Shown here in pieces: positions 23,901-35,900 of a DNA stretch of 64,000 bases. Location: NCBI RefSeq assembly GCF_025370935.1, contig NC_133476.1:11725411-11789410 (forward strand). The letters run 5' to 3'. The stretch comes from Choristoneura fumiferana (lineage: Eukaryota > Arthropoda > Insecta > Lepidoptera > Tortricidae). The position numbers and the translations under genes are program-made. Numbering within the stretch: the stretch's first letter is position 1; each line of letters starts with the position of its first letter. The notes below the pieces were generated by a model. It worked only from the letters and a program-made list of their open reading frames with translations. It searched no databases and was not told the origin of the DNA.

Positions 23901-26900
23901 GTAGTGAAAAATAAATGAAAGTGTTAACCGCTGCAGCAGGTAGCCGCTGTGGAATAATTCGCTTTAGTTTTAAAGATGCTCATTTACGAGTTGCATATTG
24001 TGATGAGGTGTCGAAGTTGCCTGTGTTTACCTTGTCTTAAGCCGATAATTTTAGTTTTACTTATACAGTTACGTTAGAAAAACTTGGCAACATGCAATTG
24101 GGGCAAATAAAAAAATTGTATTGGCAACACATTTTTAAGCCTGCAAACATTCATATATTGTACAAAATGAAATGAAAATGAAAGTAAAGAGTCAATATGG
24201 ATTTCATTCTTAAAAACAATGATTTTAATTCATTTAGAATGATCTGAGGTATAGTCAAAATCTGACTTAAGAAATAAAAGCCTAAAAATGATTCAGGGGC
24301 ATTAATGTGGAATGGTCAAGTTCCTCTTCTGATATTTTGACAATTTCTTTGTAAGCATTTTAAATATTGATGACGTATTCATGCGAATGCGAATAACCTA
24401 GCTTAACATTAGTCACAATTCAATTTAGATTTACATTGATGCTTGCCAGACTGACTTTTAGGGTTGCCTGAAGTAGGTTTGCATTACATAGCTACAATAC
24501 AATACAGTACAAATATTATTTATTGCAAAAATTAGCCACCGTCAAGACAGCGAGTCCCACTCTACGTAAGTATTTTTATTTACATTTGATGTTTATTCTA
24601 TTTTTTGTAGACCCCTGCGAGACGTTGCACTGTGGAAGTAATTCAGAATGCCTTTTGACCGACCAAACAGCTCAATGCACTTGTCGAATCGGTTTCACTG
24701 GCAATCCATCATCTCTCAACGGATGTCAAGATATCAATGAATGCAAATCAAATCCGTGTGGTCCAGGAGCTGTATGTAAAAACTTACCAGGGAATTTTCA
24801 ATGTGAATGTCCGGGTAGCTTTCACGGTGATCCATATTCCGATGGGTGTGTGCCAGGGAAGATGCCCAGTGAATGCGGCGAAACTAATCCATGTCCTGTA
24901 GGAGAGCAATGTATATTACATGATACTGAAAATGTATGTATTTGTCCGCAAGGGTATACGCGTAGTAAAGAAACGGGTTATTGTGAAGATATAAACGAAT
25001 GTATTCAACATGGACGCTCACCATGTGGTTTAAATGCTATTTGTAAAAATTTACCAGGAAGCTACGAATGCAAATGTCCTCCGGAATATAGCGGAAACCC
25101 GTACAATTTATGTGAATTATGTAACGATATCCATTGCCAATGTCAACCACCGTACAAAGTAGTCGACGGCATTTGCGTTTTATCTGGCTGCTCAAAAAAC
25201 AATAAATGCGGAAAAGGTGCGGAGTGTATTGTTATCAAAGATGAAGTCAGCTACTGCGCGTGTCCGGCTGGATTTTTGCAAAACATGGAAGGTTCATGCG
25301 AAGACATTAATGAATGCACTGCTGGTCAACCCGTTTGTGGAATCGATGCTAAGTGTATTAATACCATTGGCTCTTTTGTCTGCAAATGCCCTTCAGGTTA
25401 TGGACAAGACATTACCACTGGACATTGCAGCTTAAATCAAAAACGCTGTATAAGTGATTCTGATTGCTTTTCAAATGAGAAATGTATCGAACCAGGCCAA
25501 TGCGTTTGTCCACCGCCGTTTTACTTAGATGTTACGGATGGTCAGAAATGCAAGAGTCCTTGTGAGAGATTTACGTGTGGAATAAATGCTAAGTGTACGC
25601 CAAGTGATCCTCCAAGATGCATGTGCATGGCGGGATTTGAAGGGGACCCTTACACAGGTTGCACCAATAGAAATGAATGCCACAGTGCTCCATGCGCGTA
25701 TGGTGCAACTTGTCACGACAAAAAAGGAGGTTTTCAATGCGAGTGTCCCCAAAATATGATTGGAGATCCATACAAAACAGGATGTAAGTATACCTTTTAA
25801 CAATTGAAGCAGAGGTAGCTACAAACTATATAGGTAGACATATATATTTTTTATTGTGCGTACTTTTTTGTAGGTAACTACCTATGTATTCTGTTAATGA
25901 ATAGTGGATTGTATTGTAATATTAGTGTGATATGCCAGTATTTTTACAGTCTACATAAATAAATACATATATAAATAGAGCATATAACCAGAGCTCCATT
26001 AATTAGGACTTAGAAGCTGTCGTCGTGCTAGGCCATACCGAAGACGACACGGCTTATAACTTTAAGCACCTTTACATTCATTATATTCTATATTCTTCTT
26101 CTTTAGGTACTATTGAAGAGGGTCCTTCAGAAAAACAACTCTGCAGTTCAGACGAAGAGTGCCCTAATACTCTTTCTTGTATGAACCGTACCTGTCTATC
26201 ACCGTGCGGAGGAGTCTCATGTGGACCTAATGCGTTTTGTGAAGTCGATAATCATGCAGCATGGTGTCGTTGTAACCCCGGGTACACCAAACCTGAAGGC
26301 GGAAAGTGCATTTCTGGTAAATAATAACTGAAATCATAATTATTTAAATAAATTAAACATACAATGGTTTTATTCAAAAACTAATTATTTTTAGGTTGCG
26401 ACTCGTTTTCATGCGCCTCTCGTGCTCAATGTATAATATCAAAGTCAGGGCCGACATGCGTTTGCCCCGAAGGTATGGTGGGAAATCCATTCCCCGGAGG
26501 CTCTTGTAGAAGAGACGTGTGTGGGCCGGGCGCGCCCTGCGATGGGACCCTGTCCTGCGTCGCGGGCCGCTGCCGGCAGCGCTGCGAAGGCGTAGTGTGT
26601 GGTGTAGGCGCTTCGTGCAATGAAGAAAGCGGCAGATGTGTGTGTAATGATTTCTTCGTTGGAAACCCCGATCTGTTATGTATGCCACGTAAGTGTATAA
26701 CGACTTTCTTAATGTATAATCGATTGCTTTGTTACTATTTGACTTTCAATGTTAAAATATTTATTTTTTTCAGCTATTTCACCACCAGCTTGTGAACCAG
26801 CATGTGGAGAAAATGCACATTGTGTTTATGGTCAAATAAATGTTTGTAAATGTGACAAAAGCTTTACTGGTAACCCTTACATTAAATGCCTTCCAAGGAG

Positions 26901-29900
26901 GCAAATAACGTGCGCCAAAGCATCTTGTGGACTCAATGCTGTTTGTCAACAAACTAGATCGCACGTTGAATGTCTTTGCCCTCCGGGTTATATTGGAAAT
27001 CCTAATCTGCAATGTATTGACATAGACGAGTGTGCTTCAAAGCCTTGTGCCGAAAATGCTATTTGTATAAATACGCCTGGAAGTTTCAGTTGTATTTGTA
27101 AGAGTCGCTATGTAGGCAATCCATATGAACTTTGTTCCCATGTATCGATTGCAAAATGCACTGAAGGAAATAGTTGCACTTGTACTCATAACGCCACATG
27201 TCCGGATGGATATATTTGTGAAAGATCGAGGTGTGTCGACGCGTGTCGTAAGATGGCTTGTGGACCTAAATCAATTTGCGAAGAAGGTTATTGCCATTGT
27301 CTACCAGGTTATACAGGAAATCCTTACAACTTACAGCTCGGATGTGCTCCCGATAACAAATGCTTGACTGATGTCGACTGTAAAGATTCAGAAATATGTT
27401 TTCAAGTGGCTAAAAATGTAAGGAAATGTGTTGACTCCTGTAGCAAATTGCAATGCGGCCCTAATTCACTATGTGTAAGCTCTAACCATCAAGCTCATTG
27501 TTTATGTGCCGAAGGATATATAGGAAAAGCAAATGACATAAAATCTGGGTGCTATTTACAACACGAACAACCCAATGAAATTGAATGCAATGAAAACAGT
27601 GATTGCGTAGAACCACAAATCTGTATACGCGTAGATGGATCAACGAGTAAATGTTTGGATTTATGTTCAACAATAGCATGTAGTGCGAATGAAGTGTGTA
27701 AAATTGTAGATAACAGTGCACGTTGTGACTGTAAAGAAAATTATCGTTGGAATCCCGTCAGTTCCTCTTGCGAACAGCCATCTACACCAAACTGTGAAAG
27801 TGATGATGATTGCGACGACAACAAGTCCTGTCAAAAAGATGTACTTGGTGTAAAGAAATGTGTAGAGCACTGTTTGGTATTTAGTTGTCCGCTAAATTCC
27901 AAATGTACAACAAGAAATCACAAGAGTCAATGTGAATGCCTCCCCGGTTTTGTTGGGAATTCAAACGACCGTGATGGATGTCTACCAGTTAACAAAAATC
28001 AATGTACAGACGATGCACAGTGCCGTGAAAGTGAGATTTGTAAAATTTTTGGGTCAGTAAAAAAATGTGTACCTGCTTGTCAACAAACAATTTGCGGACC
28101 AAATGCGATCTGTGTCACAAACAATCACGTGGCCAAATGCCAATGCCCCTCCGGCCCCTATACTGGTAATCCTGATGACCTTGAGAGGGGTTGTCAGTCG
28201 GTTCCTTGTATTTATAACACAGATTGCATGTCACATGAGTTATGTAATCGTATGACACACACATGCATGAATGCTTGTGCCGAAGACTCTTGTGGTGACA
28301 ATGCAGTATGCATATCGGAAAATCATAAAATTACTTGCCAGTGCCCGAGCGGCTATAAAGCTGATCCAATACCTGAAGTAAATTGCAAAAAAATCGAAGT
28401 ATGCAATTCGCATTCTTGTCATCCGACAGCCATTTGTGAACCTCATTTGACATCATACATATGTAAATGTCCTGTTGGATTCACGGGAGATCCGAAAAAA
28501 GGAGGATGTAAAGCGCAAGGTGAATGTCCCAAAGGCGATAACGATTGTCCACCGGAAGCAAGCTGTGTCGGCGGACGATGTGTAAATCCATGCGACGGAG
28601 CATGTGGTTTAAATTCACTCTGCAAAATTGTTAGTAGAAAGCCAATCTGCGTGTGTCCCGAAGGCTACGAAAACATAAAAGGTGGAAACGCATGCAAGAA
28701 GAAATTACTAATATGTAACAATGACGACCAATGCAATGGTGATGTATGTTATAATGGACAGTGCTTAACTGCCTGTAAAAATTCCAGTCAGTGTGATCCT
28801 GGTGATATATGTCTTAAGAATTTCTGTATGGCCCAATGTTCTAGGCATTCACAATGTGGGATTGGTCAAGCATGTGTTGGTGGTCAATGTTTAATAGGGT
28901 GTAGAGGCAACGAAGATTGCTCGAGGGAAGAATCATGCATAAATAATCAATGTAAAAATCCATGTCTTGCATCACGTGTTTGTGGTCCAAACGCTATTTG
29001 TTCGAGGATAAATCATAGCACAAAATGCGAGTGTCCGCTTGGATTTGAGGGGACGCCTACCCCACAACAGGGATGTGTTAGAAAACCAAGCCCCTGCGTC
29101 CGAACATCAGAGTGTCCACCAGAGCACATGTGTATTGGATATCTGTGCCAAGTCCCTTGTCAAGATAAGTCGGGGTGCGCAATAGGTGAAGAATGCAGTG
29201 ACAATAAGTGCCACAAAATATGCCACTCTAGCAGTAATTGCTTGCATGGAGAACATTGCAGTTCCGGAATATGTATACCAGGTTGTAAAACTGATTCCGA
29301 TTGCTTAATTAATCAACTCTGCGAGTCAACAGAATGTCGTTGTTTATCTGGTTTTAGATTACAAGTTGATGAATGTATTAATGTTAATGAATGCATCCAA
29401 AACCCATGCCACCCATCAGCTCAATGTGAAGACACAATAGGATCTTATAAATGTATTTGCCCTACCGGCGCAATCGGTGACCCTTATAAAACTGGATGTT
29501 TATTACCAAATCAGTGCAGACGAGATGAACAATGCGACGGCTCTCTGGCTTGTGTGAGAGGGAAATGTTTGAATCCTTGTCAATCTAAATCATGTGGACT
29601 TAATGCAATATGCTCCGTTATAAACCATAGAGTATCTTGTTATTGCGAAAAGGGATATCTTGGCAATCCACTTGATAAAAACATAGGATGTTTCAAAGTC
29701 GAATGTGTCGAAAATTCTGATTGTTCCACCGAAAAATATTGCGATGCGAGAAATAATAAATGTACAGGTAAGTTTATGGTTAATTATTATAATTATATTT
29801 ACAATAACAGATGGTATGTTTAATATTATATTTTGTTACTCTTGCAGATAAATGTGATGCTTTTGCATGCCAAGGCGGTTCATGTAAGATAGAAGATCAT

Positions 29901-32900
29901 AAGCCCATATGCACATGCGCAGCTGGTTTTACTTTAAACAGTAATGTCTGCGAAGACATTAACGAATGCCTCGACAACCCGTGTCCTTTACACGCAGATT
30001 GCGAAAATACGCCAGGCTCTTATGCATGCAAGTGTATTAACGGAACAATATTAGATGTAACCAAAGGTACCTGTAAACTGCCTGGAGACTGTTTTACAAA
30101 TGATGACTGCTCAGATAAAACAAAATGTGTTAATAATCAGTGTGTGAATCCATGCCAAAAATCATCACCATGTGGTGAAAATGCCCAATGTATCGTTGAA
30201 TCACACAATGCTATCTGTGAATGCTTATTGAATAGCCAAGGGGATCCTTACAAAACATGCACTAAATTTGAATGCACGAAAGATGTAGATTGCTCATCAG
30301 AAGAAGCATGCGTCAACTACAAATGTATAAATTCATGTAGTATTCCCCGTGCCTGCGGCAGAAATGCAGATTGTCTTTCGAGGAGTCATATTGGCCACTG
30401 CTCGTGTTCACCCGGGTATACTGGTGATCCTGTTCTTGGTTGCGTGCCAATACAGTACTGCACGAATGATAACAGGTGCTCCACTGGCACAAAATGTGTG
30501 GACAACTTATGCGTTGGTGTGTATGATACATATAGTTTTGCATTCACATTATTTTGTTTTTAAATTGTTTAAAATAATTACAGACATGCATTTACCGATT
30601 TTATTTATTACTCTATTTCAGGATTATGCAAGAGCTCCAGGGACTGCTTAAGTGATCAAGTTTGCATTCAAGGAACTTGTCGATTAACCTGCAATTCAAA
30701 TAGTTCTTGCCCCGATTTCCAATTTTGTCTTAATAGGGTATGTTCTAAAGAAATTGAATGTACAACTAACGATGATTGTGCTGAGGATGAAAAATGTTCG
30801 GTTAACAGGAGTGGAATCCCGCAATGCGTTAAAGTTTGTGATGGTCACCCTTGCGGGCGACAAGCCAACTGCGTAGGTCAAAATCATGACCCTGTGTGTT
30901 CATGTAAACCAGGATTTTTTGGAGATCCCCAAAATAGTTGCAAAAGGAAAGAATGTGATGTTGATGCTGACTGCGATGACGATAAGTTATGCGACAAAAA
31001 CGTGTGCAAAATAGCATGTTTAAAGGGCAATAATTGCGGTGAAAATTCAATTTGCTCATCAGAAGATCATAAACATGTTTGTTATTGTCAACCTGGATAT
31101 ACGGGAGACCCGAGCAAGGGGTGTGTGGAGACTAATTGGTGCGCTTCAAATACTTGTGGCAGTGGAGCTGAATGTAAAAATACGAGGAACCATGCCCAAT
31201 GCACCTGTCCCGCGGGGACGATTGGTAATGCATATGAAGAAGGTTGTCGGAAAGCTCAAGAATGTCGATATAATAGAGACTGCCCAGCCGTCGCTCGCTG
31301 TACTGTTACGGGCACTATCAGTAAATGCACAGGTACGTTATTAAAAATGATTAAATATTAGAGCTGTAACAATTATTTAAGCACATTGTTTATTTTAAAA
31401 TTGTTGAACATCGATAGATGCATGTGAGAACGTCAAATGCGGACTGAACGCGGAATGTATTGCTTCAAGACATATAGGCCAATGTAAATGCAAGGCTGGA
31501 TACATACCTAATGGAAGTCCTGCGAAGGGCTGCAGTCTCCGTGAAATTTCGTGTAACGGAAAATCTGACTGTCCTGATGATAAATATTGTCATAAAGGTG
31601 TCTGTAAAGGTAAATTAAATCTTGTTTTTGGTCTATTTATGATTCTGTATTTTGAAATTTGTACTCAAGAATTATTTTCCTATAGCTCTTTGCCTGTTGG
31701 ACGAAGAATGTGACTCATCTGAGAAGTGTATTACCGGGCAATGTTTTAATCCTTGTCAAGTAGAAAAGACATGTGGCTTAAATGCGTTGTGCCGCACAGA
31801 CAATCACATAGTACAATGCAGCTGTCCGTATGCTTTCACGGGAAACCAAGATGTAGAATGCGTACGAAGTAAGTTTCATACTTTTATTTAATTACGTCAT
31901 GAATTTAATGAAAAAAAAAACACTAACATTTATGTTGTTTTAGTACCAAGATTATGCGGCGGAGCAGGTGAATGCGAAAATAATCACATGTGCCAGGATT
32001 CAATGTGTGTTCCTAAGTGTAATTTAGATGAAGAATGTGCTCTGAATGAACGGTGTTCTAAAGGAGCTTGTTTGCGTAAGTGATCGATATCGTATCTGAT
32101 CGATATGCTTATGTTGTTTTTTTTAAATAACTAGGTAATAGTAATGATATACCAGTAGATCCAAAATAGTGAAAGTACACTGAACTAAAAGAATTTCTTT
32201 GCTCACACGCGATCTTCAGGTCTTGGGAGAGCAAAGAAATTCTTTTGGTTCATTCAGACCTCCGCAAAGTAACGCCTGATTCAATAAATTATTTAATGAA
32301 AGTACATAATTAATTATGTTTTACAGTTACGTGCAGGGTCGACAACGATTGCTTCTTAGGCCACATATGTCTATCAAATACATGTCAATATGGATGTAGG
32401 CAGGATGAAGATTGTGGCCCTAATGAGTTTTGCAAGAACAATTTTTGTGAGAACCCTTGCGCCAATGACGTTAATCCCTGTGGACCAAATGCATTGTGTT
32501 CTGCAGTGGAAAGAAAAGCACTCTGTTCTTGTCCTGACGGTCTTATACCAAATCCGACTCCCAATATTGGTTGCGTTCGAACACCAACGTTGCAGTGTCG
32601 TATGCACACGGATTGCGCAACTGGTTGGCGATGCGAGGACGACCGCTGTCGGCCCGCCTGTACGCTCAATGGTGCCGAGTGTTTACAGGGCGAACGGTGC
32701 GATGCTGGAGTCTGCCGTTACGCATGCACTTCTGACGATCAATGCTCTGACGACGAAGTATGCGAGGGTCGACTTTGTATCACTGGATGTAAAAGAGATT
32801 CTCAATGCGCTAATAATCTCGCTTGTAAATCAGGACAGTGCAGTGATCCTTGCACTGAACCTGCCACATGTGGCTCTAACGCACTATGCGCGACAAAAGA

Positions 32901-35900
32901 CCACCATCCCGTATGTAGTTGTCCACCATCGCTAGTTGGTGATCCAAAAGTAGTTTGTAGAAGAGAATCGACGCCGTGTGATCCGAATAAGAACTGTGCT
33001 GAAGGATTTAACTGCTACGGAGACACCTGCCATCCGTCCTGTAGAAGGTTAGTACTCAAATGTTATGTATTGTATTCTCGTAAGGTATAGATTTGTCTAA
33101 TGTTAAAATACACCTATAATTTTCTAAACTATTTCAGTGATGTTGTCTGTTTATCCAACGAAAAATGCATACGGGGAATATGTAGAGTTGTATGCAATAG
33201 TGACGATGCATGTAGCGACGGACAAATTTGTGAGAACAGGATATGCAAACAAGGCTGTAGAGATGATAACGCTTGCGATGATACTCAAGCTTGTTTTAAT
33301 GGTCAATGCAAAGGTAAAAGTCAAAAGCTATAAATAATCATCAATAATTTTATCTACGTTTTTATTTCTTTCATCACAATTACTTGCTTTACAGATCCTT
33401 GTAAGGAAAGTGGATTGTGTGGGATTTGTTCAGACTGCAATGTATTAAACCATCGAGCTCAGTGCAGTTGTTCTGGCAATTTCACTGGAAACCCGTTAGT
33501 AGAATGTAAACGAAAAAGATTGCAATGTGACGGGTACTGTCCATGCGACGACAGTGGATATTGTATATCATTATGCGATAACACTGCTGATTGTTCATGC
33601 GGCGAAAAATGTGTCAATGGTGGTTGCCGATCCATGTGTACTCCTAGAAACAAATGTCCTGAAAGACAAATATGCGTTCAAGGTGTCTGCGTTCCTGGAT
33701 GCAACAGTGACAGAGACTGTGGAGATGACATGTTGTGTTCCTCTAAACTATGTCAAATAGCTTGTCTCGAAGAATCCTGTGGCAAAAATGCCATCTGTTT
33801 AGCGACCCGACATCGCGCTGTGTGCAGTTGCCCTAGTGGATTTACCGGTGATCCAATTAGTGAATGTAACGCGTATGAATGTCAGCATGATGAAGATTGT
33901 GGCGCTGACGAAGCTTGTCTAGTAGAAGGAAAATGTAAAAATGTTTGTGTGGGGGCATGTGGGGCCAATGCCATATGTCGTGCAGTGAATAGGTCAGCAC
34001 AGTGTTCGTGCCCGCCAAATTATTTGGGTAATCCAAAATTAGAATGTTCTAAGCCCGTAGCAGGCAGTTGTCTACGTAATCCTTGTGGAATAAACGCTCG
34101 CTGCCGCGACTTTGACGATGGCAGTTATGAGTGCACATGCCCACCAAGCTGCGCTGGTGATCCGCAAAAACAGTGCTTCTGTGGCGCAATGGAACCCTGC
34201 GCCTACAAATCGTGTGGTACCAATGCGGAGTGCCGCATTGGACGTTCCAAACAAGCCGAATGCTATTGCCCACGTAACTACCCTAACGGCGACCCTAATA
34301 TAGAATGTAAGTAATTTTCATCGAGTGATTAGACCTCTGTGCTAATTTTTTGTATGCTAGTTAGTTAGCCGGACACGACCAGGATAGGGTTCTGCAGTTA
34401 TTACGAAAAAAAAATTTTTTTTTTCTAAGGATTTCGTATTGTGTACGGAATCTTCCAAGTTTAGGTATATTTTATACCTTAGGCAGCTATTTACTCTTAA
34501 ACTACTAATAATTTTCAAGCAACCAATAGGCCAAATTCTGTGCCGCTGAGTATATTTACTACCATTGATGGACGCTCGATTTTAATGAAAATTTGCACTT
34601 TAAAGTTGAGTATTTCGCAAACAGATCACTGAATAGAAAAATCGTCTTAGCAACCCCCCAATGGTTTTAAAAGACCTATCCAACGATACCCCCATTATAG
34701 GTTTAGTCAAGAAAAAAAAATCACCCCCTCTTAACGGCTATGGGAAGTACCCTTAAATTTTTTTTTGTTTTTTTTTATTGTACCGCTTTGTTGGCGTGAC
34801 TGATATGTATATTCATGCCAAATTAGAGCTTTCTAGTCTAACGGTCTCTGAGCTTAGCCGCGGACGGACAGACTGACAAACATGACGAAACTATAAGAGC
34901 TCCTAGTTGACTACGTAACCCTAAAAAGCCATGGTGGCCTAGTAAGAAGAGGATCGTGGATTCAAACTCGGGTTCACGTCTCTGAGTTTGTTTAAATTCT
35001 TGCGTTAAACTATATTCTAAATTTGCTCTACGGTGAATGAAACCATTGTGAAAAAACATGCAAAAACCTGCGATGCAATTCAATGGTGTGTGTGAAGTAC
35101 CGAATGGCCTGGGCCATGGGCCCGCGTGGGAACTACCGATCAAGCACTCTCATTCTGAGAGGAGGCCTGTGCCCATCAGTGGGACCCCACATAGGCAGGG
35201 ATAATGATAATTATGATTGGTCTAAAAAATTAACTACCTAGTTATCAAACAATCGATGTCACTACCCTTCCTTACCAATATTAAGGTAGACTTCCGACTA
35301 GAGCGGCTCTATCGCAACGGCCGCTCTGAGGCAGATTGGCTTCCGAGCAGCGCGCCTCCGGTGTCAGTTTGTTGTTATTCCATGCAATGTACAGTTGTGT
35401 TCTTTAACCAGAATGAACTGATCAATTAAAAAAAAATATTAGAAGAAGAGGAGGATGATGATCTTATTCTTCGTTACTATTTTAGTATTGAACGAAATCC
35501 ACCAAACTCAATATTCCAGTTGAAAGGAAGAAGGCACTTATAGCATCTTGATAAAAAAAACATTTAAATGAGGACTGTCTTTCTTTCTTTTTTAGGTCGG
35601 TTTTTGTAATCTTTTTCCCTCAAATCGAACAAAATGGAATTGCAGTGAAAATGGTATTACGATCATTTTTTAGATATTTTTGAATTTAAAACGACCTCAA
35701 AACCACGTGCGATCCTAGCAATTGCGCGGCGTGGCAGTGCTTGCGCAAACATGGCACGGCCGCTATCGCTCGGCGATACTGACGCAGCGCCACTGTCGCG
35801 GCGACAGTGACGCTGCGTTCGAACGTTAGTTCATACGTTTCCGTACTGCATAATACTATCGCTCTGTCGCTGCGTTACTGTCGCTGCGTTAGTGACGCCG

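Larger units (their letters stand above)
21242..27343 (+). repeat. copy 2 of the 6.1-kb duplicated block
   Basis: Starts inside the Lep1-like repeat (matching 15017 on) and matches copy 1 up to 27343, where copy 1 meets the gap. Copy 2 continues intact into the rest of exon 13, so it is the better template for the gene model, apart from the exon 7 lesion. Confidence 0.95.

Noticed and set aside
15017..27343. Biological tandem duplication of dumpy exons 6-13
   Set aside because: Both breakpoints coincide with a 100-N gap and copy 1 decays into indels at the gap; two unmerged alleles explain this better.
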